Below, in pieces: positions 10,201-44,840 of a DNA stretch of 64,000 nucleotides. Position 1 is the first letter of the stretch, and each line of letters opens with the position of its first letter. The stretch is taken from assembly GCF_001949145.1 (NCBI RefSeq), contig NW_019091513.1:459800-523799 (forward strand), in the 5' to 3' direction. Source of the stretch: Acanthaster planci (taxonomy: Eukaryota > Echinodermata > Asteroidea > Valvatida > Acanthasteridae). The notes below the pieces were generated by a model. The model did not search any database. It was given only the letters and a program-made list of their open reading frames with translations, and had not been told where the DNA came from. The translations under genes were made by a program, and so were the position numbers.

Positions 10201-13200
10201 TCTCCGTCCCATATATTGCTTCAAATGTGAATGTGCAGACGCAAAGGTTATTTTGTAGCGTGCAAAGCAGGTGTGAAGGTTGTAGTCATGACATACCACG
10301 TGCTAAGTATTAATGGCAAATCCAAACGTGTCGGCAGTCGCTCAGTTTTTAATGGAAGATTAAATCAAGCGTCATTTTTCCCCACCTGAAGCACGACTCG
10401 TGCCCTCTTTGTTTTTGGTTTGAGTAAAATTAATCACTGTTCGTCAGGTACAAATGCTTAGTGGGAATTGTAATTTATTTTGTGAAGTCTTGCGGAGCTT
10501 GGAGATGAGTCTATAACAGGTTAATGCGATGCTGTGTGCTATATACATGTTGGCCAATGACAGTGTCGTGGACCTATTATGATATAAAGAAAATAACTCG
10601 TGGTGAATTAATTTCTCTCCCATATTTCGGTGATTCGTGTGTACAAGTTTAAAAAAGAAAGCAGGACTTGCCCCTGGCTCGCAGAGACAAGGGAAAACTA
10701 TTGTTCGTCGTGTCTCCGTTACAACTTCCGAATAGGATACGGTACTGTATTGATCAGGCGTGGTACTAAGGCACCGTAGGCCGCGTCACTATAGAGTTAA
10801 GCCAGCCAAGCATTGGAGACCTGTGGGACTGGAAATGGGAATGTTACTGAATAGAATCCGCCCTAGCGGTGACCAACAGGAAGTGATCACTGCATATACC
10901 TTGAAAGGATCTTTCTCATTGGCGTTTTATCTCCTCTAATCATGGATACAAACCTCCAACCCCTGACTGTTGCCCGTAAGAACAACTTAGTCATGTACTC
11001 GCGGATTAAGGTGAAAAAATGAATGAAATGCTTATTACAGGTCACTTTTGTAAGTAAACATTTTGTAGCAGTTTTTTTTCATTGCTCTCATTTTTATTGT
11101 AAAAAATTCATTCTACAAAGTTCTCAAAATGAAAGAAGCAACAAAATTATGCCTTTGAAAATTGAAACAGATTTTGTATTTCTTTTTTTGCATTTTGAAA
11201 ACGTGTACGCAACTACGTGTATACCCAAATACTGGAGCCATGCACGTTTATCAAATCTATAACACAGGTAAAGGGAGCGTATGGCATTTCTGTCCTAAAA
11301 CCTCACCTGTTCTCGCATTTAAGGACTGCGAAGGCTTTTGCGCGGGTTAACGCTGACTCCCAAAAGGAAAAAAAAAAATGTTGCGTGCGCATTACTCCCG
11401 GATCGAGAGTATCGCAGACCTGCGGGTCGTAATCCGTTCGGGCGCTCGGTAGTGAAACTCGTGTTTAGGATTCTTCCAGGATCGACATGTAATTTGCATT
11501 TTTCATGTCATCTCTGTAAGCGGTTTGCAGCTGTTTATGAATTTTACACTGCTACTCTATCATTAAAGATGAAAAGAAATTAATTTCTTCAAATCAAAAC
11601 CCAACTTTTACTGTCTTCTGTAGACATTGAACACTTTTTAAGGGGTCATGAAATGAAATGTACTGTTTAAAATAAAACCCTTGAAAAGGCATCGTTGTGT
11701 CCCATTTATACCTATTTTAAACTTCAAATTTTTCCACCTGAAGGTACGCTGGAATATTTTTGGTTTAAATGGTAGTTTACATTTTCATGCTGATGGCATT
11801 CCAGCAAGAAACCGTATTTTGTGTGATGTTTTTCAAGGATGAAACATCCACATTGCAGTTATTTCAGCACCACAAATGACAGAATTTTGGATATTTTGCT
11901 GTTTTAAATTTTCTTCCTTTTTCCCTTTACACAGAGTTTTCGCAAAAACATTTTCATTGAGCAAGTAGAACAGAAATTCTGTCTAGTGATGTGACTTCCT
12001 TGATTAATCACCGGAACACGCCCTTGTTTGCTTGGAAAAGCATAGGCCTACCAGAAAATGTTTATAAACCTCACTTGTCAATGTAGTTGAACCATATCAA
12101 ATAGCTTTATACATTTATTAGACGAAAGTCCCATAAACATTGTATAAAGATCAAGAAAAAAGAAAAGAAAAAATAAAGGAAGAAAAAAATCGTAATATCC
12201 TTTCAACCTCTTTTGCGTTACCACAAGGTTTCCAATAGTAAATCCATCAGGCCGAAGATTTCCGTACTTCAGAAAGGGCCCAGTTTAATATTGGCCGATC
12301 ATTCCAGCCTCATCGTACAAAGTGACTGACCCCGGCCCCTTACTGATGCACGGGGATCCCGCACCCAGGAATAAAGATATCATTAGATATTGCCATTTAG
12401 GTTAATAAAAAGATTCTGTATGATTACTTTCCGAGACCTAACCGAGTGAGGATAATGGTCAAAAGATCATGAGAATCTGAACTCTTCTTCAGCTGACAGT
12501 GTGCCTTGCAGACCATGCACATAAATACCACACACTGGAAATCAGCAAGTTCATCCAAATTGGACACTGTGGCCGTTGACCCCTAGTTCTTATTTGAATT
12601 TGCCACTCTACCCGAATGATCTGACCCTCTCACGTCGGTGCGCTATCGAGAGGGGACTTCAGCTAGGAAATGAATGGGATGACGTGTACCTTAAAACAAT
12701 GAGGAGAAATGTCTACATGTATACAACAAAATTACCAAAGAAACAGTCCTTATGACTATGTAATGATGCCAGAAAGGAAACTGACCTCGCTAGAAATGTA
12801 TACTATAAATGTAGAATTTTATACCACAAACTAAAGATACAATTTTTTATTTAGTAAAATAAAGAATGATAAAATACAAGCTCTTTATTGTTTGACATTT
12901 GTTCGAACAATACATGTACTAAAATAGAAACTCTTGATTATGTACCAGTATTGTTTTTTTTTTAGTCTGTGAAAGAATCCTTAATTTTTGTTTAAAATGT
13001 TCCCCCAAAGGCAATTGTTTGCTATTTCATGTGTATGATTTTTGGTTACGCTGTTGGTACATTTTACACACAGCCTATGGACCCTTGAAAGGCAATCTCT
13101 TGCCAATGGTGCTTCTGGGGATGGTGCGCACTTATCTACCAGTACGGTGCTCAGAGCGCGGTACATCACAACTCTCGCTCGGTGCAGAAACATCGGATTC

Positions 13201-14119
13201 CACCGATCTTGCAGCTCGTTTTATATTGCTGCTTTTATCACAAATTATTTCCTATACACGGTGGATCGCGAAATTTCATTTCAGTCAAAGAAAACTTACA
13301 AACCTCTTGTGTGACGTTGCTAAAACGTCCTGCGTCTATTGTACTGGAATATCCCCCCAAAACAAGACCAAGTCGTTATGTCGTGTCTTCAAGGGTGTTA
13401 CGTCATGCAGTTAGAATAATATTCCTGTAGTGTAATAAAATCACAAAACGCAACTGACAATGAAAAAGCCAACCACTTTGCCGTGGAGTTAGATATCCGT
13501 ACTTGTCAGAAGAATACTACCCTATGCATCAAACCGCCCGGGACACTATACAGCACAACCCGAATAGTTAGTGTTTGTACTAACAATGATTCAAGGCTAT
13601 CAGACAGAAAGAACATTTAATTTGACCTTGGCAGAGAGGATGACTCTAAAGGGTTAACAAATAAAAAGTAAATAACATCGTCTTCATGTCTGATAAAATA
13701 TGCCTTTCCAGTGATCATTCTGTAGCAAATCAAATCCTTTCTATATGTACGGTTTTTAGTCCGTCTGTCTATCCCATTTTCCTCACTGTTACTCCTGAAC
13801 AATTCCAATGAACACGCTCCGCCGGTTCCAAACACGGAGTCAAAGGCGCACTGAAAACGCGCATGAGAGGACGCCCTTCGTATTATATACCTGTAAGGTT
13901 GCAACATTAACACCGTTCTAAAATGATAAAATAGGCATTTTTTGTGTGTGAAGATCTTGTATTTTGGGCCTCTGTCGATGTTACCATCACATGCCATGCC
14001 AAATCACAATGAAACTGCCTATGTCACGGACTGCTTGTATTATCCAGTCATTTTATCATTAAAAGATTAGAACATCATTACATCCGGCAAACAATTCGAT
14101 TGACACAAATCAGTTATTT

Positions 14120-35035
<20,916 letters not shown>

Positions 35036-38000
35036 CTGCAAACACACAAAATGAAAATTAGTCCAAACAAGCAGCCTCAAGGTAAATGTCCAATGAAGCA
35101 GCCTCACTGACGGCACCTAGAAACTGCACTGTTGAAATCGGAGCACTAGTAAATAGGAGAGAAAAGCAGTTTATTTATGCGACAATTAAAATGATAGTAT
35201 CATGAGGTGGAATTACATTAAACTACCTCAAAGCCTTGACAGGACCGTAGCAATCAGGCGTAAGCTCAAATAAGCCGACAAGTTACCAACTTTTCTTGAA
35301 AACGGGATCCTTCAGCTTGACCTTGGAAATTTCGATGTCAAGTAACCATGGATTTGTAGTTATGCATATCCCCGGGAACAATCCACTGTCCTCCAAGTTG
35401 GGACGGACATCAGATTGGTAGATTAGAATTCGAATTACAAGTTGAGGGTGATAAACACGAAGAAAACTATACCACGATATGATGATTGATCTTCTTAAAA
35501 GCAACCATTTGCATGTCTGCTATCAGTAAACTGCCATAAAATTTCTTTCCGTCTTTCAAACGGAGTTCCTAAACCCTTTGCGTTGGATGAGATATTTTCA
35601 CTGTTTCCATATCGGTAATGGCATTACCTTCTTCCTTTTTGTCATACACCGTTAACGTCACTTGCAATTACATATGCCATTAATGTACTGGTAGCCGGTT
35701 GATTCATCAGAGAAATTATTCAACGACTGAGGAATGTTGGCCTCCTTATTAATGCCAACATGAAAAGAGACGTCAAGACTTCTGCATGCATGGCTACTGA
35801 ATGCTCTCCCAGATGAGAAAACCCCCAAACCCTTTGATATCTGGCACTTGAAAAAGGGAAACATTATACTTGCCATTTTCCTTCTACTGCCCTTAGAGAC
35901 GGCGCCAGTAAATCAGTGCCACAATGAAGGTGTCATCGTTGTAATATATCACGCTATCATCGCGTCCCTAGCCCTGTTCACCTATGGCAACGCTGTCTGC
36001 GATAGTGCACAATCGAGCGGTTTTTATGAGAAATTCGCAGTATATAGGCTATACCACGTCTTTGTTACGCGTAGAGGTAGGGCCATTGTGTTTACAGATA
36101 CTGTAATGTCGACATTGGAAATATGGTCAACCGAGCATAAAACATGATACCAGCAAAAATACCGGCCTGCTTGTAATATTAAAGGAGCTCAGTCGAAAAA
36201 CCTGACGGCAGTAGAGATACGACGTTGTTTCGTATAGCAGGTATATGCTGCAGGCACCAACATAATGTTCAAGTCTCACAGAAACCCTGCAATTTTAATG
36301 TACTACACTAACTCCAACCTGTTGCCGAGGAGGTCAAGGTAGCAAGAAAGTAACAAAATATACAGTTCTTGTCAAAATGCTTTGGCCGGGAAAATTCTGT
36401 TCAAGCTACCCCGTCGATCGTTCAATTCTGCTCACCCACTCCTGCAGCATTGTAAAAACGGGAGGTTTTTTTTTCATTTATCTTCAGAGCAGAAACGAAT
36501 GACAACTTTCAAATTAAAAAGTAATACTTCTGCTGGGTACATCGCATTGTTCGGTATTACATTAAAAGCAACGACTGATTTTTGGAACATGCTGTAGGGA
36601 TTCAAGGAGAGGGTACCTCGCACGAATAGAAGACAATTTAACGGACGTGAAAGTGTGTGTAAAATGGGAATTTTACTTGGGACCATATTTTGTGGTAGTT
36701 TTGGCACCTCTTCATAGATAAGAAAACTGCCTGATATCTCGTTTAAAGCAACTGAAACTTACTTTTCTTTTTCCCGACAAAGAAAAACTGCATGTTTTAC
36801 AGGAACCTCTTGAGAAATTTGCCCATTACAAATATTTGTCAGAAAACCTTATTAACTCAGTTTTCAACCTGTCATAACTGAAACCAAAAAATCATCAGCG
36901 TGAACAAACTTCAGCAAAATTAAACCAAGATTCGTACGAATTTGGGTGTAGAAACAGCTACAGCTCCAAGGTTTCTGCCTTCAATGACATCGAACATTTG
37001 CTCATAAACATTCGAATTACCATTTACATAAAAAAAGTCTTAAATGGAACTATATGGCACAACAAAATTGAAAAGTTTAACAAAAACAGTTAAGTTGTAC
37101 ACAAAGATCATTTACTCGAACTGCCCTTCTATGACAATATAAACTGCCTGAAACTCTTCCCAAATTGAGATCCGTAGACGAGATCATGAATAAAATGAAT
37201 CTGTCTGAAAAAGAAAACTGAAAAAAACTTCGGAAGATTCAGACAAGCATGCATGCAGGGTCAAGGCAAAGTCCTTGAATCAACTTTACGTGTCTGTTTG
37301 CTGTAGCGTTTTTTGATGATTTTGACAATGTTATGACGTTTTCAATGTTCACAATTGATGCATCGATTGATTTAATTCTTTTGTTGAAAATACGACCACT
37401 GGCATTTTTGGTGATGTTTTATTGTTGGAAGGGCTGCAGCCAGAACACTGTTTCATTCAACCACTATACAGACTTCGCGAAATTATGAACTGATCATATC
37501 CTTTAGTATTTGGTCACTGATGGATCCAGACAGCAAACAGGTACCATGCCCCCAAGCAAAAAGGAACATTTCCTAAACTGGCCAAAGTATTCCTTCCTTT
37601 CAAAAGCGTTTGAAAAGTCCCAAATTAGCCTAATCAAAGGCAGTATACTAGTAAAGGGACACATGAAAAATCCGAAATTTCCTTAAAAAGTTTTGGCCCC
37701 CTCGAAAATTTGATGCTGGATTTGCAGTTGCGTCTGGTTTGTTTCCTCATCGAAACACATATTTCTGGTTTGCCTTGTTTCATATTTCCTTTATACGTTT
37801 CTTCCTTTCACTGAACATTTCTGTCATTTAGCGTGATGTGCATCTTTGCTGAGTTCAGCTCGTCAGTCTATATGGACAGGGTCGTGCGTCATCACTCCCC
37901 TGACAGGCAAGTAATTAGCTGGTCGCGAGGGGCCAATAATGTCAGATCGAGTCAATATTTTAAGGCCTAACAACTGTCTTTCTGCTATGACGTTCTATGA

Positions 38001-38146
38001 CGATGTCTCCTATTCGCGTTCAACAAACATGGACGCACTCTCTAAATGCAACAGAACGGAAGACATCACTTATTGCATTTTGAAATGTTCTTAACATTGG
38101 TCTCTGCAAGGCCTGGAGTGGTGATTACCTTCCCCTTGACAGTGGT

Positions 38147-38169
38147 GTTCACTCTGGATCAGAGTGAAC
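38147..38169. repeat. Perfect 10-bp inverted repeat with 3-bp loop
   Basis: GTTCACTCTG, loop GAT, CAGAGTGAAC. It is too long to be trivial chance at any given place, but with no flanking element its role is unknown. Confidence 0.7.
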
Positions 38170-39524
38170 AAAAGTCACTCAAAAAGATGCAACCTTTATT
38201 CTAAAAATGGTGGAAAACCAACCGAAAAAGAGTTGACCCTCGTTATGGCTCTTCCAAGAGTGTTTTTTCTTCATTCTTCTATATCTACATCAGACGTCAA
38301 TTGATAAAATAGGCCTACATGTATATGTGTCTTCTAGTAGTCTTATATACTTGAAATCTGCGATGTCACTTGCTGCGTCATTACCAAATACACCCATGAT
38401 ACTGGTCTAGTGTGGTAGTTAGAGGACACCAGACGTTGGCTTTTCTGATCATAATGTCGTATAGGAGGGGAAATAGTTTTCCGACTATGCAATATTTTAA
38501 TGTCTTCCAACCTGTTCCTTTAAGCTCAAAGGGAAATAGCGAAGATTTCAGACCATTATGTTTTGGAGCTTGCAATTGGTAAATGTTACGTCATACCTCC
38601 TTTTCCAACAAGAATGTTGGAATGTTGGCCTGGCCCACTCTCCTAAAAGAGTCTCTGGGATCTTAGGGAAATATTTTCAAATATACACTTTACTTAGTGT
38701 GTGCATGTGGTCGAACTGTGTGTTGGTAGTGGTTAACGTCGGACCTTGGAAAATATACAGTAAATCCTTTTCCATAACAGAAAGTTTTATCTTTATTTTA
38801 TGTTAAGTTTTATTTTAGCCATTAGGTCTCTCGCCCTATCCCCTATTCGGCTCATTACTTATCGACATGCGGTACCTAATCTATTTCTATGTACCAAGGA
38901 GGGGTCCGTCAGTGGGAATGACGAAATCTATTAGTGCTAACCGGAACAATGCATGTATTTATGCACCGTTGAATGATGCAGACTGCCTGCAATTTATCGA
39001 CATTATGCGACTACAAGAATGTTTCTTATGCGTAAATACCAGTGGGAATAGCTTCCCAGGGGTCGAGGTAAAACACAAAACGCGGAGTACAGTGTGAAAG
39101 ACTTCTACAGACTTCTCACCAAAATCTTCTCACTTAATCTTACGGAATTGGAGTTGTATCTGGACGGTATGGTATTCCAGATAAAACGGTGTTTACATCC
39201 AGAATATTAAAAAAAGATAGAAGCCACACAACTTTCTTAGGCCTCAACTTTACATTTGTTTCCTGATTATGATCATAGTTGTGTATATGCAGCCAAATAT
39301 GCACTACAAGACTTAAACTTTCATGATATTTCCAGCCAATTTTCGGAAATGTGTGAATGAATTAGCAACAGCAGCATTCCTTTTCAAGCGAAATAGAACG
39401 AACATTCATCTTCCTATTTCTATTTAACAATTAACAATTCTACTTCAAGGAGGTTGTATTCAGTGTTACAGAGTCCGCGATCAATTCCCTGATATTGCAC
39501 TGGTTTAGTATATTGACATTCATT

Positions 39525-39617
39525 TTGGCGCGAAATCGAATGCATCTCTGCAATCCAGCATTCATCTTCATTTGAACTCAAGCTATTTCGCAAAATGGGC
39601 AGGCGATTTCGCGCCAA
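39525..39617. promoter_or_regulatory. Inverted pair of E2F-like sites
   Basis: TTGGCGCGAAATCG (39525-39538) and its exact complement CGATTTCGCGCCAA (39604-39617) are 65 bp apart. Each contains the E2F consensus TTTSGCGC. Such pairs occur in divergent promoters of cell-cycle genes, but no such gene is visible beside it, so function is conjecture. Confidence 0.3.
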
Positions 39618-40249
39618 GTGTTTATTTATTTATACCTGGTAAAGAATTAGAATTCGTTTGTGGGCCAACAGAAATTATATTCTTAGAAGTGCTTTGTTGA
39701 TTGGTTAAATGTTTGAATGTTCATGATTGAAACTACCGAGTATTGTAGGAAACCTATAAACTCCGGCGCTGAAGGAACCTTTCTTCTTGTGCTGCATTTC
39801 AATCATAGAAACTTAATTTTTTACAATTTGATCACAAACATACTATAAATGAGTAACATGACTTTTTTTCAAAGTTGTGTCATGATTTGTGCAAATGTGT
39901 ATATTCTAATCAAATCGAACGTATATTTTGCGATCATAAATTATAGCAATGAAAATGAATACTCACTTCCAAGCGACACGGTAAAAGACAGATTTTCAGC
40001 GAATAAGAATGCACATTTGTTGTAATTGACAAGGAATAGGTCAATCCGAAATCCCAGTCACGTATTTGTAACCTTTTTAATGAAATGTAATGCACATTCT
40101 TTGATTTGAAGGATGCGAAAGATAGTCGAATGCTTGTTATTGCGAAAATGAAACCAGATTTTAAGTCGTTTTCAAAATCTACTCTGAAATTGACATTTTA
40201 TTTTACAAATTAGATGGCGCATTTTCCGAAATTGACCGGGAAAAGTATA

Positions 40250-40640
40250 GTAATAAATAATAATAATTACATTTATATAGCGTCACTTTAAACTAGAGTG
40301 TCAGTGGAGCTTTACAACATTAAAATATGCCAGAGGAAAATACAAGATTAAAGTGAAAGACAAAATAGCCTACACATCAAAACTTTGCCCCCCAGTAAAT
40401 CATCAAGACAAGGTTGGTGAAAAATTTGCTGAAGTCTATCACACAAGAAGTATTTACAATATTAAAACATACACAGATAATGAACAATTAATGAATAGAC
40501 ATTATTAAAAAAAACAAATATAAATACACATCACAACTCTAGTAGAGCATGACAAAGGCTTCTTTAAAAAGATGGGTTTTACACACGGATTTAATGTACG
40601 CCTTGCAGATATGATTTACGACTGGAGTTAAAAGACACGT
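40250..40640 (-). mobile_element. Non-LTR retrotransposon/SINE 3' tail, - strand
   Basis: Read on the - strand, the end is ..AGTGACGCTATATAAATG and then TAATTATTATTATTTATTAC, a typical CR1/L2-like 3' tail with a short ATT microsatellite. The upstream part, in + reading, includes CTTCTTTAAAAAGATGGGTT (about 40560). No coding frame is retained. Confidence 0.55.
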
Positions 40641-41779
40641 CATTTGGGTTTGCTGTATAGTAGCACGACACTCGAAGCAATATTTAATAGAATGGTTAAT
40701 GTAAAAAGAAAAGTTTCAACGGATTTGACTGGACATAAGCGAAACGTTCTGCGCAAACATATGAATCGTAGATGGAATGAATTTTCTCATACCCAATTTT
40801 TCTGTGATGTTATACTCTTCCTTAAAGTATGAAAATTATAATTTTTAAAACAGGAAAATTGCCCCTGATTTCCTTTACAACTGGCGGCGCTGTTGCCGTG
40901 ATGTCATCTGGGGAATTTGAGACAGGCTTCAGTGCGTGGATTCTTCTGTTCAACACAAAACTGACTCAATTAAACATTTCTGAAAAAGAGTTGCATACTT
41001 GGTAGGTATTTACACAACAACGAAATAAAAGAAAATGAGGCCAGCAAAACCTTTAAAAATCTGCAATTTCTTGTGCACAAACCAATGCAACATTCAGACT
41101 GTCTTCCTTGGATGACATCACAGTTTTGCTCATGAATATGGAAATAATAATTAACAGAAAACCAAATAGGCAGCAAAAATACCTTTAATATAATGAAACA
41201 AAACTTGAAAATCAGGTTGTCTGAGATGTAAAGGTGCATTTTAAAGGTTTATATTTTAACAATTTCTTTGCAGCTACCCTTTAATTTCATTAACCTGAAA
41301 TGGAATCCTGTACTCTCATAGCAAAATTTAACCTTGTACATGTATTCATAGTGATCGTCATATATTTTGGTGGAAATGAATGCACAGTGTACTCAAATAA
41401 ACTACCACTTTGCGAAATTGGCTAGGACAACCAATACAGGCCTACGTTCCATTGCAAAATATTCATAAATGCAGTGGGGGGAAATACTGTAAGGCCTTGA
41501 GACAAGTTGAGAATACGTCAGCCATTGATGGAGCGTGCAGGAGCGCAGCTACACGGTATAGTTTAACGGGATAATATAAGTGCGCAGTGCATTATTAAAC
41601 ATTCTTGCTCCTCTTACTTTTCCCACAAAATTGAAAAGAGCTTCACTTACTCCTTTCTTTTATTTCCCTCTGTATCAGAAAGACCGGACAGGGGTTTAAA
41701 CATGTTTGTTTTCCTCGCTCTGGGTCTGAACAGTCACGTACGTGCGCTGTCCCGGGTACAGTCTATCAAGGCGTATGCT

Positions 41780-44700
41780 TCTTGTCACGGGTACAAGCAT
41801 TTAACGCTGTCATATACTACGATACCCAGCTGAATCTTTGCAGTTTGAATACAAGGTTAGTGAAAAGTAAATCAGCTGCATTCGTTGACTACGTGTTTAA
41901 CAGTAAAGTTGATCTGTATTGTTTAAATAAGACCTGGATTACTGATATGGACACTGCCCATAAAGCTGAGATCACACCTACTGGATTCACTTTCCTGGAT
42001 CACCCCTGTATGAACCATACTGATGGTGGTACTAGCCTTCTCTTCAGAAATGGTTTACATGTAACCCAATTGGCTACTGGTGAGCTGAACTTTTTCGAAT
42101 GTTTCGAGTGGATCGTCAGTTACAAGCTGTTTAAACTGCGGGTGTCAATAGTTTATAAGGCCTCCGTACTCTATCAACCACCCAATTGCAATTGCTACTT
42201 TTCTTTCTGAATTTGGTGATTATTTGGAATCGGTTTTCTTGTCAACGGAACCTTTACTTATAGCTAGTGACTTAAATGTGCATGTGGACGTGCCTGATGA
42301 CCGTGATTCCATGGCTCTGCTGGACCTGCTTGAATCTATGGGCCTTCGGCAGCATGTGGATCACCCAACGCACGAACATGGGCATACGCTTGATCTTATC
42401 ATTACTCGTATTGATACAGTTGTCAAGGATCGCACGTCTATTGATCACCTGTTTTCGGAACATTTCAGTATTTTGCAACATTAATATGGTCAAACCTTCC
42501 CTCCCTACAAAGCATGTTTCAAATAGGAAAATAAAATCAATTGACACCGAGGCACTGAAATTGGATCTTGTTTCCTCTAAGCTGTGTCAAGAAACCCCGA
42601 ATGACCTGGATGTCCTGGTCTACTTTAGTTGAGCTGCTTGATCGTCATGCTCCCATACAAACTAAAACGCTTAAAAGTCAGGCCACTAGTACCCTGGTTT
42701 AATGATGAAATAAAAGCTGCAAAACGATGGCAACGGCAAGCAGAGCGGAAATGGAGGCATTCTGGGAATGTATCCGATTTGATGTCTTACAAGACCAGGA
42801 GAAATCGCACAAGTTATCTTATGAAAATGGCCCGTCGGGACTTCTATTCCAACCTCATCAAGAAAAACAATTTTGATCCAGGTAAACTGTTCATGATCGC
42901 AAAGAACCTTCTTGGTCACCGCAGCAAGGTTCCATTACCTCCATTCACCAGTAAATATGCTCTTGCAAATGAAATGGGACAGCTCTTCGTCCAAAAAAAT
43001 TAACAGAATTCACAATAGACTTGACAACGCTGTCGTTTCCATCACAGGAGTCCCCCTAGTTCCAGAAGTCAATTCATCTACATAATTGACTACATCGGAT
43101 TGTTTTTCATTACTCTCGGATACTGACACAATCTCTCTTATCTCCAGGGCAACTAAAAAACCCTGCTCCCTTGACCCAATGCCAACAGCACTGGTGGTGA
43201 ATTGGCTTGATGTACTTCCAGTGCTTACAGAAATGATCAATTTATCATTGGATTCTGGAGTATTCACCATAAATTGAAAACAGGCTCTAGTTATTCCACT
43301 ACTTAAGAAAGAAAACCTGGAGTTGAGTTTCAAAAATTATCGTCCTATTAGCAGCCTTCAATTTGTTTCAAAGTTGGTTGAAATGGCGGTATTCCAGCAG
43401 GTACATAATCATATGACTACCCATTCACTTTATCCAACATTCCAATCATCGTATAGGAGACTTCACAGCAATGAAACCGCTCTTCTCAAGGTTAAAAAGG
43501 ACATTCTTTTGAACGTGGACTCTCAACAAGTCACTCTGCTGGTTCTATTAGATCTTAGCACAGCATTTGACACAGTAAACCATAATGTTCTTCTCCAGCA
43601 AAGCACTGAATTGGTTTGCTTCTTACCTTGCCGACAGAAGTCAATGAATTTCAATACTGGGAGTCCTATCAGACACATTCGGAGTGGACTGTGGGGTTCC
43701 CCAAGGCTCTTGTTTGGGTCCGTTATTGTTTACTATTTATGCATCTAGATTATTTGATATAGTTGATAAACACATTCCCAATGTACACTGTTATGCTGAT
43801 GACACTCAGTTGTACTTGTCTTTTAAACCTGGTTCAAATGTCACTCAGGCAGCAGTCATTAGGGCTATGGAAAACTGTATTAGTGATATACGAGCATGGA
43901 TATGGCATGATAAATTAATGATTAATGATGACAAAACTGAATTTCTCATTACTGGAACCAAACAACAATTAGCTAAGCTTTCAGTGGACAACCTTAAAAT
44001 TGGAAGTACCAGCATTGTTCCAAATTCCTCGGTTAGAAATTTTGGAGCTAGGTTTGACTCAAATTTGTGTATAAGCACTCATGTTAATAAGACTTGTTCC
44101 ATATCCTTTTTTCATCTGCACAATATTAGACGTATAAGTACGTTTTTGTCCAAGGATCCATTAGTCACCCTTATCCATGCGTTTATTACCAACAAACTTG
44201 ATTATTGTAATAGTATTTTGTATGGCTTACCAACCTGTGAATTGGCTACATTGCAACGAGTTCACAATGCAGCTGCTAGGCTTGTTAGCAACACACAGAA
44301 ATTCAGCCACATAACAATTACATTAGCTCCCAGGGAAATTCCGCATAGATTTCAACATACTTCTTTTAACTTTTAAAGCTTTACACGGCTTGTCTCCGAA
44401 GTACATCAGTGACCTTGTTGGTGTTAGGAAGGCAACTACTTTTTGTCTAAGTTCTAATAATAAAGTGCGCTTGGAATACCCTAAATGTAACATTTTAAAA
44501 ACAATGGGAGGCAGATCTTTTCTTTATGCAGCCCCTGAGTTATGGAATAAATTGCCGGCGGATATCCAACAATCACAATCCCTCTCTATGTTTAAGCGTA
44601 AAGTAAAAAGCTCTCTTTTTAAACTCGCTTTCAACTAAGTTTCATGTTAATTTTTAAATATTGTAAATTTAAATCACTGTTCTTTTAGACATAATTTTAT

Positions 44701-44840
44701 TTTGCCAGTTGTATTTTTGGTAAGCGGTCTTAGCCTTCTTTTTAATATATTACAAATATTTTGTGTAATGCGCGTACGATCAATGTCATGGGGACTGTGC
44801 AATATGAATTTCAATTTATTATTTATGATTATTATATAGC
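41780..44840 (+). mobile_element. Degenerate CR1/L2-type LINE
   Basis: A non-LTR retrotransposon broken by several frameshifts and stops. Coding remnants in order: endonuclease start (41815-42170, LCLNKTWITD-like LYCLNKTWITD and FTFLDHP), endonuclease end (42224-42484, LIASDLNVHVD, LDLIITRID), linker (42629-43003, PWFNDEIKAAKRWQRQAERK), RT fingers (43086-43600, with a TGA at 43275; NYRPISSLQFVSKLVE, LLDLSTAFDTVNH), RT palm with the catalytic CYADDTQLY (43684-44310, CGVPQGSCLGPLLFTIY), and the C-terminal module (44390-44638, HGLSPKYISD, AAPELWNKLPADIQ). The 3' tail ends in an ATT-rich stretch near 44840. The absence of an RNase H domain and the domain order fit CR1/L2/Rex-like clades. The element cannot be autonomous as it stands. 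Confidence 0.9.
43086..44638 (+). pseudogene. LINE reverse transcriptase, broken
   Basis: The reverse transcriptase of the LINE above is spread over at least three frames: frame of 43086-43748 (with an internal TGA at 43275), then 43684-44376, then 44390-44638. The YADD catalytic box survives. The frameshift between the fingers (LDLSTAFDTVNHNVLL) and the palm (GVPQGSCLGPLLF) lies between about 43600 and 43690, and another occurs near 44320-44390. I describe the breaks only. Confidence 0.88.

Larger units (their letters stand above)
7341..14119. other. Convergent intergenic region between FAF2 and TRPC
   Basis: Contains the 3' UTRs of both genes, with uncertain ends. AATAAA-type words are frequent (near 11670, 12170 and 12370 on +; TTTATT near 12846 and 12884 for the - strand gene), so none can be singled out. 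MITE copy 9297-9843 and a homopolymer-rich patch (about 9910-10200) lie here. Open frames are all short and lack recognisable similarity. I see no further gene. Confidence 0.6.
35036..41779. other. Gene-poor region upstream of TRPC exon 1
   Basis: Expected to hold the TRPC promoter and any 5' exon, neither of which I can place. It contains a 23-bp palindrome (38147-38169), a pair of inverted E2F-like sites (39525-39617) and a - strand LINE-like tail (about 40250-40640). Open frames are short and unrecognised; the one at 35848-36147 looks signal-peptide-like but begins with TTG. Confidence 0.55.

Noticed and set aside
35848-36147. 99-codon frame with a signal-peptide-like start (KKGNIILAIFLLLP)
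   Set aside because: The first codon is TTG, no ATG is suitably placed, and no family is recognised.
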